The translations under genes and the position numbers were made by a program. Below, piece by piece: positions 40,594-55,100 of a stretch of 64,000 bases of DNA. A model generated the notes under the pieces. The model saw only the letters and a list, made by a program, of their open reading frames with translations. It was not told where the DNA came from and searched no databases. Position 1 is the first letter of the stretch. Each line of letters starts with the position of its first letter. The stretch lies in assembly GCF_020382885.2 (NCBI RefSeq), contig NC_058499.1, positions 17,097,872-17,161,871 of the forward strand, given 5' to 3'. Source of the DNA: Scatophagus argus. Lineage: Eukaryota > Chordata > Actinopteri > Scatophagidae.

Positions 40594-43336
40594 ACGAATG
40601 TGTATGAGCGGAGCAAGAGCACTAACAAATACAATGTAGACGAGAGATGATTTCTTCCCTCCAGGCCTCTATAGTAAATACATGTCTTATAGACAGTGAC
40701 AGAGACAGGAAAGGGACTTTAAATAGCTGTCAGTGTTTCAGTGTGAGTGGGACAGCTGTTGACTTGCAGGGAAGCAGTGGGCAGCCAAGCAGGATGGAGC
40801 AGTGTTTTGGTCTGTTTGGACTCAGTGGCTTTGAATCGAGGGGGAAGTACGATACAGAGAGCAAGAGGAGAGCACTCAGTCACACTCTTTAGACACGTTA
40901 ACTGACAAGGATGAACCAGTAGCTTCCAGATTTTTATACAACACACTTATCCCAATTTCATCTTCTGAAGCTCATACATCCATTATTTTACGTGTCAGCA
41001 TACTGTGTTGTGTCAGATGTACGCTTGATGTCGGTGCACATTTCTGTATGAATGCCATTTCCTGTGGGGCTTTGTGCACTGACAGGAAGGCTAATAAAAC
41101 ACAGAGAGGAGGAAACCACCGTTTTGGTTTTGTGTTTTTTCTGTGTGTGTGTGTGAGTGTAGGGCTGCCTCAAGGTTTAAGCCAGAGGTCACACCCTGTA
41201 AGAGACTAAGCAAGGGAAAACCTGAGCATGTGAGGTGACAAAGAAAACAAAAATAGGAACTTGGTAGATATCTGTATGATAGGAAAGGGGTTGAAGACGT
41301 CTGTCACAAAAGATACCTCAAAATGTGCGACATATTTTATATGCTAAAGTTCAGAGTATGTCATGTGATTCATTTGGAGGGCAATATTGTAATAAAGGAA
41401 TGACAAAAAGACCATGCTGTATCAGTAAGGTTTGTCAATAAGCTGAAATGCAAGCTATTCCACAAATCTTTCTGCTGAGTGGAGCTAAGGCCTCACTTGA
41501 CTCCAAAGCGGTCCATGAACATGATGTGGTTCCTGAAGGTTCTGTTGACGTCTAAGTCTATCTGTTTGATCTCTGTGGAGAAGCTACGAGCCTGCTGCTT
41601 CATTTTCTGGAGGACAGAAAGAAAACAAATGTGTTACAAAATCTTGTCTTGAGTGTCTTGAGAATTGACCCTTTTGCATTTTCTGCATTTTACAGGAACT
41701 GTTAGGATTCATACCTCATATTTTCCATTGTTCTCTTTTTTGACTTTCTCTATGTCCAAAAGCAAGGCCCAGGTCTGGCCTCTCAGCTGCAGAGGGATGC
41801 CTTTATACACACGCTTCACCAACTGAAATGCATGTGGCAGACACATGAACAGACATGAGTAGGGACTCTCTAAACATAAAAAGTCAGCCTTCACTACAAC
41901 AACAAGAGGAAAGAGATAGAGGGTCATGTATAAAAGCTGCTTTGTAAGACATAGCCTTGTTGACTCTCTTGAATGACAAGGACTCATCACATGCACTTAT
42001 GTGCTTGCCTTAACTGTCTAGACCGGAGAGGAGGGAGCGTTAAAGGAATAAGCTGTGCTTAAAAGGGGAATGGAAAACAAATCATTAACAGAATAAGAAA
42101 TAATACATTACATAATTTGAGTAGAAAAAAGGGAAGCTGGTACTAAATCGAGACAGTATATGTTGGTGTGTCGGAGTGCCTCACTACTGAGCTACACACC
42201 TTGTCACTGTTCTTGTACTTATCCCAGTTCTTCACCATCTTCAGCCATTTCTCCACTCGCTCTATCTCCTGCTGCTTTTGCTGCACAGAGGAAAGACAGA
42301 CATGAATGTGATCACCTGAGTATATTAAAGGTCGTAAATACAAGCAAGGTCAAAACCTGGACGAGCCAAAATTTGATACCTTCTCTTCAAGAGCACTGGG
42401 CGTTGGCAGCTCTTGCTCACTGGGACAGAAATGGAAAAATACACAACATGTATTAGAAGAGGATAATCTATAGGGTTGTTCTGAAACCGATACCACCATC
42501 TGAAATACCTCCGATACAGCCTAAAACGCTGAATCTGGTATCGTTGCATACATTAGTTTTTCCACTAATCTGTGCAGTCCCAAAAATGGGACCCCAACCC
42601 ATGTCTTTAACAGTATAAGGAAGGAAAAATACTACCAGAACATTTCTGATAATCTAATATGTTTAGCACGACATCATCATACGATGAGAAAGGGGAAAGA
42701 GAGGAAGTGGGGAAGCAACAGTCACCTAGAATTCAAAGCTTTAGGTTAGGTAACTTACTGCAGGAAGCCAAAGCGGTCGGTGACCTTATAGATGCTATAG
42801 TTAGCGTCCTCCCATGGGTCAATGTTGACACCCTCCTGCCTGCCCTGAAACACCAACACATAACAAAATCTTTTGAAAATACTGTATGAAAAATAAGCCA
42901 GTTAACCTACCACACAGAGACCAAAATTTCCTGTTTTTCATCTTTTCGTTCACCTGTCCTTTTCTTCGTTTCCTGTTCTAACCGGTCATGTGGAACCATT
43001 TTAACCCTAATTTGTGAGCTACATATGCAGCATTCACAGTCACTGTGTCATTAATTGAGCCTTCCCCGTACAGGAAGGTACACCTGGACTGCCTTTTCTT
43101 GAGGAAATATTCATGAATTGCACTGTTTGCATCTGTCCCAAGGAAAGGGACAATTTGACAATTTGTTGATTTTGAAGCTACAAAAGTACATTATCAATGT
43201 TTATCATAAAGGTCATCAGCATTGTTATTTTTGCGGATTTAGCGGATGGTATTCCTGTGCACACACTTACCCTATCATATTTAGTGATGATGTCAGCGCG
43301 TTCCTCTGCTATCAATGTATCTATGTCCTTCTTCAT
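35033..43336 (-). CDS. usp6nl: USP6 N-terminal-like protein (RN-tre), TBC-domain Rab GAP
   Basis: Thirteen coding exons on the minus strand join in frame: 43336-43271, 42844-42759, 42419-42380, 42280-42200, 41822-41715, 41606-41497, 39965-39917, 38489-38369, 37853-37759, 37509-37444, 37217-37118, 36691-36539 and 36441-35033 (TGA). The product is 827 aa; human USP6NL is 828. Residues 1-90 ([23 protein letters not shown]) match RN-tre. The TBC domain begins at [10 protein letters not shown] (about 97) and has the arginine finger in IDLDVNR (Arg149) and the glutamine finger in YCQGM (Gln186), so GAP activity should be intact. The C-terminal 470 residues, one exon, are Pro/Ser-rich with PPPY-type motifs and start with PKKPLGQ as in human. 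RN-tre inactivates Rab5-class GTPases in endocytic and Golgi traffic. I saw no obvious PxxDY Eps8-binding motif. Confidence 0.94.
39450..39479. repeat. (ATT)n microsatellite
   Basis: About ten ATT units in an intron of usp6nl. Confidence 0.95.
40551..40592. repeat. (TG)21 microsatellite
   Basis: The longest pure dinucleotide run in the window, in an intron of usp6nl. Confidence 0.97.
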
Positions 43337-46300
43337 GTCCAAATCTAGAAGGAAGCAAACAAAAACATCAACAATTTGGCATAAACTACGTCAAATGGAT
43401 ACGTTTTGTATTAATGTAATACTTAAGCAAAGTAGGATAACACTTCTGGCTTGTACATGTATCTCATCAGCATAATAACAGGAGGTATTTGCAGACCACT
43501 GTGCAGTAGCATGCTGGAGACTGAGAAGTGTGAAGACACAAACCACAAGGCAATCAGCCTGTCAGCAGCTTCAGCGGACAAAACAGTTGGTGGCATTAGA
43601 GTTCAGTGTGAAGTTAGGATTGCAAAACAAAATAAAACCAAGTCAAAATTCAAATCAGTCTGTTCCTCATCTTCTTTCAAGTTTGTCTAAATTTCAGGAT
43701 GTAAATATGATTATATCTGATAAGGGCAGGGCAGGTCAGAATGTGAGCAATTTAGACTAAACCTTTAAACCTCATCTAATCAACTAATCTGTGCAGTGAA
43801 ATGGTTCCAAGGCAGCTTTCCTTCCTTGGTGGATTGCATAAATCCTGTATAAAAAAACCCCAAAAAACTCAGTAATCCTCTGGCACGTCTCTGAAGACAG
43901 ATGTATTACTTTGTGATCACTGGAAAAAGTACATAAAGAAAGCAAGAAGACATGTATATTTCAATGTGTATATCACTCCACTTGAGAGCAGACAGTCAGA
44001 GTAGGCCAGTGGGTCATGAAAGGCATGTCTGAAGTGTGTCAAAGACTGACAGTCATGAGACTTACCATATCTCTAGTATGTGTGTGAGTGTTCATGTATG
44101 TATGCACTGGTGCTAACCCAAAATGCTCAAGTTGCGAGGAGGCCACCGACTGGCCCGATCCCATGACAAGAGATAACTGAAGAAGACAGCCGTCTGTGAA
44201 ACCAGCACTCGCACCTCAAGCCTCACCCCTCCTCCTTTTCTCTCACCCATACCTGACCCCAGTCTGCCCCTTTAAGCCTGTCTCTAGCCTTCCCTGGGCT
44301 GATGTGCTCTGGCAGCACACTCAGCTGTTAAGCAGTTGTCAGGGCTGAATAATCTCCCAAGAGAAAACAGCCTCGCCCCTTGTTTGCCAGGTCAGCATCT
44401 TAGCGTGATGTTTGAAAATGAGGAATATGCCAGCAATGCCTAGCAGGCACAGTGGATGATAGGAGATAAAAGAAACAAATACAAAACCAACCAGTGGCAT
44501 TCTTCAGTGCAGGCATTACACCACTTTTGGGTGTGTATTTTAAGGAGCAGGTTAAACAACAATGCCTTTGTTGCGCTGTAACCTTAAATGCTGTCATGGG
44601 ACAGCTGCCCAGGCTAAGTTAAAATGAAAGTCAGAGCAAATATTTCACTGCTCCTTTAACAACGATCTAAATGTTTAAGATCTGAAGGTGATTTGCAAAT
44701 GCTGTGTACTGAGGAATACTTTCGCGAACGCTTGACAGCATGTGTAGCCTGCTGAGGCCTCAGGCAGTATGTGTGTCTGGTATGCCTCGAAGCAACAGGT
44801 GTCACCTCTCACAGAGACTCTTTCACTTTTTGTGACAGACCCTCAAACCTTGTGTTGACTAGGACATTTTTTTCTTCTGGAGCAATGAGACATTTCTCTA
44901 GTGGAATTTACACCTTGATGCCAGAGCAGTGGGCGGGGCGGGTTGTTAAATTTCAAGATGCATGTTGTTTGTAGGTAGCATATATTTGTTCAAAAATCAT
45001 ATATGTTTTGGTTCAGAGGTAGAGCTCTTTCCACATATTTCTACTAGTTTGCTGCCTTCGTTTAGTTTACCCAAGGTGTGAAAGTTAAAAATGGTGAGGT
45101 GATTTCTAGAGGGAAAAAAGAGGACTTATCAATAAAGAATATTGGTGAGTATTTCCTCTTCATCAGGTACCACGTCCCTCAGCCACATACATCTCCAAAT
45201 CCCCATTCTGCTTCTCCATCAAAACAACAGCTGAGTCCTATGTCTCACAGGTGGTCAGTGAAACCAGACCTCTGCTGTTCTGTTCTTTACTTTTTACAAT
45301 TTCCCTTTTTCTCGTCCAACTCAGGTTGAACTATTTTAGGTTTTCTAAAGCGTCAGCATGTTTTCCTGAACAGCTGAGTGAGTTGTCCGTGAGGCAGTGC
45401 CATTACCAGCCCTGCCATGCTGTATATCATAGGATCAGGTAAAAAGCCTGCCTCAAACTTTAAATGCAGCCTTCCTTTACAAGACTGGATTCATTTTCTG
45501 GATGCTGTTGCATCCTCTCAGGGGTGAAAGTATGGTTAATAAAACACTATCATGTGGCTGGAAGCATATTTAAGTGTTTATTAATGTACATTATGTGAAA
45601 AAATATGACTTATTGGAGGCAGTATTGAATGCCAATACAGTAAAACACAGTTGTGATTATATAAAACGTGTCTTCTTAAGATAATTTATATTTGTTGACA
45701 AATGAGATATGTTAATACACACATTAAAAGTGTATTTATTTCCATTTAAAACTACATTATAGTGTTAAGAAGTGATGTAATATGTATTAATACTGCTTCA
45801 CACGCTAAATAGTGGGATCAAAACCAATATTTAGGTCTGTGTTGATACTACAGATCACCATTATCATGAAATAACTTCTACTTTTCTTTTCCTGGCTATT
45901 ATTCTTATTTCACAGATGAATGATAAAAATCCAGACATGGCCACACATAATGATAAGTAAGAGATGAGAGAAATAAACATCACCAAGGCTCAGGAGACAG
46001 TCCTCAGGTTTTTCATTCAAGCTGCATGTGGGGAATTGTGAGATGTTTTTAAACCGCTGTCTAATAGGTAAATTGGTATAAAGGTCTGTTATTCTTCATC
46101 TTTAGCCTCCCTGCTGCTTACTTCCTGTGTTGAGTCTCCAGACTGCTGATAGTATTGTGTTGGGGATCAGGAAGAAAAGGAAACCAGTGACCGCCACTCC
46201 TTCAACAACAGGTTCAATGAAAACTGAAAAGAGTGTGGCAACAAAGCCCTCCAACCAAGGAAAACCCTTTTACCGACAGAGCCTCAAATTATCCAGATTT

Positions 46301-49267
46301 GGTGTTTGTAGTCAGCAGGAATGACATGAGTAATACCACAAGGTGGTCCGTTCACATTAACACTACTGGCATTTTGGTTGTGAGTCACCAACAGAGCAGA
46401 GGCCCTCCTCAAATGGCACTCTGTCAAAAGCATTACATCTTACTGCTGTTGGCTGAGAGAAATTTACTAAGAGCCGCTCTTTTCAAGTGGTGACAAGAAA
46501 GGTGGCTAGATGTGGTGGGGATAAGGTTGTTAAACAGATGCGTGCCAGAGGAAAATGGTGAGTAAGCTGCAGAGAAGGTCACAGAGTGGGAGAGAGATCA
46601 CGCAAACATAATCAAACATTACACCTGGGGAATCTGGGAGTGAAGTGCAGAGACACAACAGCAGATATTAACATATTTTACAGAAAAAAAGAATCCCCTC
46701 AAATGTCTCTTGAAATGTGGGCAGACTAAGACTGATATGGTGAGAAAAGTGGTAGGTGGGGGTGTTCACACAGTTCTGGATAGTTCCAGATAGCTGAAGA
46801 CGCTGAATATGCAGTGCAAAAAAACACAAACAAACAACAAAAAAAATTCCTGTATGGCCAAATTTTGATATACTGGTTGCTTACAGGATACAAGACGTTG
46901 AGCCTGGGGCCTGGGTGACATCACTTCCTGTTATGACATAGAGCTCTAAATCTAGCTTGCGTATATAAGTTCTCAGTGCAAGGTTGTAACCACAAACAGC
47001 GAGCAAAGCATCCTGAATCATATCCAGCTCATAACATGGTTTGAAACAGAAATCCAGCTGTCAAAACTTCCCTTACCAATTCAACAGAATCTCTAAATGC
47101 CTTGTGTCTGTGTGTCATGTTCAGGAAGGGTATAATCCACATGTACTGAGGTGTGATATAATTAGACATTAAAGTCTGATTATATATCATTAGACTTCAA
47201 TGAGGCAGAATTTATTAGGATAAATGATTTTATTATGACACAGACTTACAAGGAGTACAACTGTAAGCATGTCTGCCCTTTTTCTAAAAAATGAGAAAAA
47301 TAGGAACTTAGTCTCAGATCTGCATTGATCTCAGTGCTATATGTGTTTAGGCACACAGAAATGTAAACTGACATTATATTTAAATATATTGTGACACTAA
47401 AATGTAAAATACATGCTGTATTGCCGGAGTCCTCTTTTATAAATATATTTCTATTTATCCTGGAGCCATAACGATCTCTCTTTGGCTTATATTCAATATT
47501 AATCTGAGAAGCACTCAGATTTAAGGCAGAAGTTTGTGCAAGAGCAAAGTCAGAACGAAATCTTCAGATTAGGAGGAGTCTGGCAGTAGTTAACTAGCTG
47601 GAGTGCAGTGAGCTAAACAGGACTGACGGTGTGTGTTAGTTAAGGGTTGGTATTTACTGTCTGATTAGTATGTGTGCCTGAGTAAACAAGCATCCTGAAC
47701 TGAAACCTAAAGTGAAACTACATTAGGGTGTGGAATGTTTATAGCAACAGAACAAGGTCAGAAAAAAGATGAACTCAAGTTACTGGGTTGTAGATTTGTG
47801 TTATGTTTTTATCCTACTTACAGATGTTGCACTAAAACCCCTATGGGGAGAATTATCAAATTCTCAGATCAAATTTGTCGCGGCGCATCTTCTTTGCAGC
47901 TGGCAATCTTCCCACACTGCTGATGGCGTGAATGTGAAGAGGATGACAGATGCTTAGTTCTCATTACCACTGAATGATCAGTCAATGTTGTGTGGCCATC
48001 CAAAAGGACACTTGGGCTCTGAGATCAGACAAGCCTGGGCTGTGTGCTCAATCAACCTGGTTAGCCACACAGAGCATACTCTGTATTATGAACCATCATC
48101 TGTCCTGCACATGCTTAGATTACTTCGCCCTGGGGTCTGAGATCATCATCCACCAAGTACCACAGACATGCAAGAAAATACCAGCTTATTTTGATGATTT
48201 ATAAACGGACCAAGAAAACCATATCACATGCCCCTCTTTAGCATTTTATGCCATGACATCTATGTTTTTGAATGTGACTGCACTGTGTTATGGTGTCTGT
48301 ACAAAACAAAACACACATTAGGTTTGCTACTTTTGCAGCCGTGGTGGTTTTGTACATCTATTCACTAGGGGGATCCATGATAAGTGAACAAGTAAAGGGT
48401 AATAATTTCAGTAATTACAGTAGTCAATACTAATACAATTCACAGCGATGAACTTCAAAGAATGTCTTGTAATGCACTGTGTGTTATTATCCCCGTCACT
48501 CCATTGCTTAATGCTGTAGGCTCTTAGTGATTGTGAAGAACAAGCATATCATTCCAGTACAGAAAAGGAAAGAGGCTAACAAGCAACCACATGGCTCTAA
48601 TTTCCACATGAAGAAGGCTGAACTCCCAGATGGCTTCAGAGCTCCAGCTTTTAATGGGTGACAGACACACACAGTGTGTGCATGTAAGCATGTATGTGTC
48701 CAAAAGAAGCAGCGAATAGCAGAGAAAGAAATGGGGATCACTTTTAAGAGGTGGTTTCTCTGTTTTTAGCAGGGGCAAAGGTAGCTGTGTAAAATGAATC
48801 AGAAAAAGAACAGATTTCTTGGAGATCCACTGTGTAGAAAAGGGAGGAAACTTCAGTGTTAATGATAAAGTAGCTCCCATTCTAGGCTCCTGCCTCACAC
48901 TGCAGTCAAGTTTGCCTAACCACAGATCTTTTGTTAATATCCTCTCATCACAGCACTTATTTGGCCACTGAAAACCAACAAAAGTCAGGCTATAAAAGGG
49001 AGCCCATCAGAGACTAAGAATATCATCAAGTCAACCCACAGAAAATCTAAGCAGGCTGGTACAAGATGTTCAGCAGCTGTCTTTTTCTTTAAAGGGAGGT
49101 ATGGAGTCCAGATGGAACTTCAGAGATACAGTAAAGCTGCTCAAACTGGATAACTGCAGACTTGAGGCACTCATGTAAACCAGAGAGTGTTACAGTACGA
49201 GTGTATAGTACACAATGATGACTAAATGGTATTAAAAAAAATACAGCTAAGTACAGTGCGTTTTTTT

Positions 49268-49287
49268 TGTTGTTGTTGTTGTTGTTG
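49268..49287. repeat. (GTT)n microsatellite
   Basis: About seven GTT units following a T run. Confidence 0.9.
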
Positions 49288-51349
49288 ATTTTTTTGCTGT
49301 TCTAACCAGTCACAACGTGTCCGATGATATACACAGACACTTCAATGCCATCACCCTCCAGACATCTAAAAAGGATGCAAACATAAAAATACAGAAGCCC
49401 CATGCTACTACACATGGCGTTTGCAGGTGTGATGGTGCATGGACAATGGCCAATTGTTTACCCTTTCCCCAGTAGTTCCTCTCAGGACGTGTACATTGAG
49501 GCCACTGACTCACGGCTAAGCATGACAAACAGTAACTTAATCTACTTTAGACTAGGTTGAAGTGACCACTGAGACCACAGCAAAACTAGATAAACTAGGT
49601 AATCAACTTATGAACAACAAGAAGAATGACACTAAATTAGGCCAATAAGTGGAAACTGCTGAGAAGCCTTGATGGCCTGCCACAAAGTCTCCTCCACAAG
49701 AGATTCCTTGTCTTTCTTGGCGTCTGAGCCTCTTTCTTCTGTCTCCTTCTGATTCTTTTCTATGGCTGTAGTGTTTGTGTTGCATAGAAAATAGCAGTGA
49801 CACGGAGACTGTGTGACCCAGGGGCGAAACATCCAGCGCACAGGGACTGAGGAAAAGCACAAGGCTCAGAATAGCTTGTTGTCCCCAAGAGGCTTTTCTG
49901 TCCTGCTCCACTCTGTATTAACATGGTCCATTTGCTTTTTTTTTCCCCCAAAGACAAGCTCACAAAACACAGGTTCACCAACAACATTCACCATGTAAAA
50001 CTAACCTTTTCCCCCAAGTTAATAAAGGAAATAAAAAGTTGGAATCTGAGAAAGGGGGCTCTTTATCACCTGACCCTGCATCTGACCCAGCCTGGGAACC
50101 ATCTCGGGTCCTAGCTGTTGTCTCCCCCGTTACCTGGGGGGGGGGTATCTAAATATAAGAATGACCACAGAAAGTTGCAGATGCTGAAGTAGCAGGCCAA
50201 CAGGCCAGCCAGACAGGCCTTGTTTCCCAGAGTGGCAGCACTTTTTCGAGGGGTGGTATGAGGAGGACAGGAATGTCAAGGGAACAGTATTCATAAACAC
50301 AAGACCACAGGACCCTGCTGAGAAAGCCACATTCTCATAAATGAATCCTCTTCCTTGCAAGGATGGAGTCATAGTGCTCCCAGTGAAGCCAAGTCAAAGA
50401 TTTCATCTGTAATTTAAAGAACTGATGATATAACATTAGAAAAGCTGTATAAACTTGTATTTGAACATGGAAGTGACCAATCAATAATGCATGGTAAAGA
50501 AATGCACAAGAGAAACAGCGTATGGGGAAGTTGTGTAACCCTACACTGTCTGTCAGGTTATTTTGAATTCGATCTTGTAACTGTTTTCAAAAATGTATTT
50601 ATAGACTCTGAAAGTCTTTCTGCAATACAAACCTTCTTCACTGCACCAACATTAAGCCAATTAACCCATGACACCCCCTGCTCTGATACTCATTGTATTC
50701 TACTGCAAACTCTGCACTGCATCACACCACTGCTGTTTTTACAATGCCAAACTGACTAAATAATTCAAAAGGTGAACACATGGAGAGCACGTAACTCAAC
50801 GCATGAGGTGCAACCAGGGCCAAAGTGAGCTGGTCACGAATCAAACGCTAAGCATCAGTTATGTTATGCTTCAATGATGCATATGGTTATCATAGTTTTC
50901 ATGTCTAAATTAAATGGTTATTATTAAACAGAGGACTATGGTATGGGGAACAGAAACTGTAATTCCATCACGTTTCAACAACAGAGACGTTAAGTATTTT
51001 GAGTAAAAACAAATCTGAAGTGGCATCTAAAAGAAGAAATAAACTAGAGACAATCACAGAGAGGGAATTTCCAAGATTGCCCAATTTAGTCTTTATACAA
51101 ATGCCAGAAGACAAACAAGTATTTGGGCTATTATCCCATGGTGCTATCACTCTTCTCCTCAGTGGTGTAGCTATTTTCAGCCTTCAGCAGTGACAAACTA
51201 CAACCTCGCCACAGGAGTGTGAGGAATAGCTTGGGCTAATTCATATAAACTCAACTCATGCAAATTTCACAATACTTTCTGTCAGAGCCAGAATGTAATG
51301 TAATATACCAACACATGACTAAGTATGATTACCACTTTGTGCAGCAAGT

Positions 51350-52136
51350 AGGGCTGCAACTAATGATTAAAAATTATATTAAAAAAAAACAAAACACAAA
51401 AGTAGAAAACAATCACATTTGAAAAGTATTTAGATTATATTAGATTAAAACTATTTAGTATTTGTTCTTGTTAAATTACTGATATGACTCATTTATTATC
51501 ACAATTGCTGTTTATTAATCTTCTGTTGATCAACAAATTGATTATTTGTCTAATCACTTCAGCACTCACAGAAGTTCAAAACAGGTCAAAAACACATTGT
51601 TTAATACGTGATTCTACACATCTTGTGTTTTAAGATTCTATAAAGGAACTAATAGTGATGATCATCATCGTGGCACTGAGAATAACCAAGTATTAGCTCA
51701 AAAATATCATGAGTCACGTCACGGGTCTGAGGTCCACTGGTCAGGGGTTTGCGTGTTGTGTCTTGAGAGTTTCCTCCCACAGTCCACGACCACACACAGG
51801 TTTGTTTAACTGGAAACTTGAACTAGTGTGTAGGTGTGACCGTAGCCCAGTAACGACTACTGCTGCTGCTGTCAATTCATGTATGTGTTGGTTGAAGAAA
51901 AATTGTTTGCCGGCCATTTTGATATTCTGTTGTTTTTCTTTTCTAGTTATGACAGTAAATGAAGAGTCTTTGGATATTTTTGGTGATGTAACTTTATGAG
52001 AAACTGTGATGAGAGGAGGGCTTTTTTTTCACAATTTTCTGACATATTATAAACTTTATGATTCATGATTTATCAAAAAATCTTGAAAATAACAGCACAG
52101 TAATGGTTAATGAAAATTATTATTAGTAGCAGCCCT
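51350..52136. mobile_element. MITE-like repeat with AGGGCTGC termini
   Basis: Left end AGGGCTGCAACTAATGATTA and right end TATTAGTAGCAGCCCT form inverted termini. Near the left end is TTGATCAACAAATTGATTATTTGTCTAATCA and near the right CACAATTTTCTGACATATTATAAAC, both typical of the abundant fish repeat that begins AGGGCTGCAACTAA. The middle (about 51715-51860) contains TTTCCTCCCACAGTCCACGA, which looks like a second, nested repeat family. No coding frame is seen. Confidence 0.65.
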
Positions 52137-55100
52137 GGTGACTCCACTCCCACCACTGCTACTGTGTGCTGAGAATACTCTCAAAGACCTCCTGACTTAA
52201 CCTAAAAAAAAAAAAAAAAAGGAAGCCTAACTTTAAATTAATCTAAAAATGCACTCAATCTTGGTGAAGCCATTTTGTAATTATTAGGGTATTATTACCA
52301 ATAGCAGTTCCCTTAAAGAGATACTAATACCAATGGAGCACTTTGCTTGATATCAAAGCATGCTGAGCACCAACTCTGTCAAATACACTGCCCTTGACCT
52401 CGCCACAGACTGTAGGGGCTGTAGCTACTGTGGTGGGCCAATCACAGAACACTTTAAACTGAAGAAAGCTTGTTCCAGTTGGCTGCAAGCAAAACTATCT
52501 AACAATCTAGATCTGGGTACAAAAAGAACTGAATGCCAGCATCGTTTTGCTGGAGTAGCTTCAATGCTACTTGGTACTGGGTTAATTCAGTCAATATGTT
52601 AAAGGTACTGAGAACCAATACCCAGCACTGGTAACTATGAATACTATTTAATGTCATGAACATCTCTGTAAGCCATACTTTAAAATAACCTCACAGATAC
52701 ATACACAAGAATCTTTTCAGATGCTGATTATTGTTAAATTTATTCTCTTATGTTTATTTACCATGCTGGGAATTTTGGAACTTAATCTGTATGATATATA
52801 TATATTACCATTTTGAAAGGGAAATTCGGCCGTACAGTTACAGTGCAAAGCAAAAAGCAAACACGGGAGAATATAGCGCAGCTGGTTAATGACTTTTCAC
52901 TTAGTGAGAAGTATAAAAAGTGGGGGCATGTTTTACAAAGGGAGAGAGAGGGGAACTGTGAAAGCTCTGTAGTTGTTTGTTTGATCACTCTACTGGAGGA
53001 AGGTTGCGACAGACCAAAGCCATCATGTGCAGCGTCGCATTTTTCCAGCTGCCAATTATCACGGTGTTCTGATAACTTCCATTTCTGACATTATTATTGA
53101 GTGGTGGGAGATGTGATTGCATCACTAATGAGTTTGATCACAAACATTATCCCTGCACAATCCAAATTGCCCACTGGGGATAAATAAAGTGTTTTTAAAT
53201 TTGAATTGAATTGAACAATCTAATCTGTAGTGTTTCATTAACTCAGTCTTTCATTGTTTAGACAATATTTCTCCTACCTCTTTGTCTTCTTAAAAGTCCT
53301 CCTCCCTACTGCTAACAGTTTTTCAACTTAGGAGCTAAGATGCTTTGTGAATAACTTCTTATCTTTCACAGGATCTACTGAGGTGAAATTCTTGGAAAAT
53401 TTTCTTAGCATTTCAGCACTACAAGCAACTCCTTGTACCAGGGAAGCTTGATGAATACAGCCCCAGGACCTTGTAAACCTGACCAAAACAAGCAGGGATA
53501 CGGAATAGGCTGTATTTCCAAGATATATGAAAAGACAACAATGAAACTCTGAAACGACATTTCATGAGTCACACATCAGGGCTGAAGCCTCTCTGTCTTC
53601 TTTATGTTTGACAAAACGCTTCACTATCTGGCGCGTTTTGTGACACTGGTGCGTTTGTAAGCCTTGGACATCTTTCATAAAGCCGCAATTCAGCCTGACA
53701 AAAAAAGGCTATTGTTGCCTTTTCACTGAAATAATATTATCAAAACATGACAGAATGAAGGCTGCTGATTGGGGCTATGAGAGAATCACAGACAAACGCT
53801 GAATTTGGTGAGAGTGAGATGAACTATACTAACTAAACTAAACCTTTTTTATTCTGAGATAACAAAAAAAAGGCAAATGCTGCTAACTGAGGCCCTTTCA
53901 CAGGCAGAATAACAACATAAGGGCTCACATGCTCTGCCTCACACGCAGCTCACATCCGGCTGGCATCAGAGAGGGCAGTCAGATCACTGTTCAGAGCACA
54001 TTCAAGTGCCTGAAAGCTTTCGACAAATACATGTTCAGTTCACGGCCATATCTTATAGTTAAAGTTTCTCCTCTGCTTTGCACTGAAGAAAATATACAAT
54101 CCAACGAATGTTAACATACTCTGATCCAATGAGCATATATTGTTATTTTTGAAATGCCCTTGGTGTAAATGGCGTAACAGTAAAACTGACAACTGTCCGG
54201 CTCACTGGGACTTCATCTCTCAGCACTATTTTCTACAGGCAGAAAAAATAGCAGGAACACAGAAAAAGGGACACGTTGAAAGAAAACGAAGGACAGCTCT
54301 CACATGCCACTCATCACACTTATGTACAGCATCAGTGCTGTCACCTTTGTACTGTCAGGCTTCCTACTCTGACCACAAGCACTGTGTCACACACACCAAA
54401 GGCCGAACATACCAATAAGAAAAGAAATACAAAACTATAAATAACAAAGTGTTGCTATGCTCTGTGCTTGTGGAGGTTTGTATGCACAGGTAAGCAAAGA
54501 ACTCATTGCTACTACAAAAAGCTATTTAAAAAACAGTCTGTGGACTTTGAACTTCTGAGATTATGAGATCCTGCGCATCCATAAGCATGTGTCAACATGA
54601 ATGAGTCCAAACATGCACCAATTCATTCACAAAAACGTTTTGGGAGGGGGGGGGGGTGTGGTGGCAAGAGACAATGAGCACTCTCTGTTAGCAACATGCA
54701 CATCTGCTGCATTGCATTGAAAACAAAAACACAAAGAGGGGGGCAAATGACAGCAACACAATGACCAGCAGACATCTGGCAGAGGATGAGAGCTAAATCC
54801 TGCTGGAGGTCTTTCACTCAGACTGTCTGCAACCTCCCCCACTCCGTGTATGAACCAGCGAGACTCCCAGTTAACCTTCCAAAGGGGACCACGCATGGCA
54901 TGACATGACATGACATGGAGACCAGCAACTGGCCTACTTCTGGACGCTGGAGCATCTGTGGTTTGTGTAGTGGGATGTGTAGAGTAAAATCCCGCTTTAG
55001 TCCCCTTAGAATTAAATGCACAGCCTTGTCATCTCGTTCAGAAGTATAGTTCGTGATTTTGACTCTTCTCTCATAGCTGCTATGTATACATTCATTGAAA

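Noticed and set aside
42466-42600. Repeat-like sequence with GAAACCGATACCACC and GGTATCGTTGC
   Set aside because: It resembles fragments of a diverged fish repeat, but I could not define ends or a family, so it is not listed as an element.
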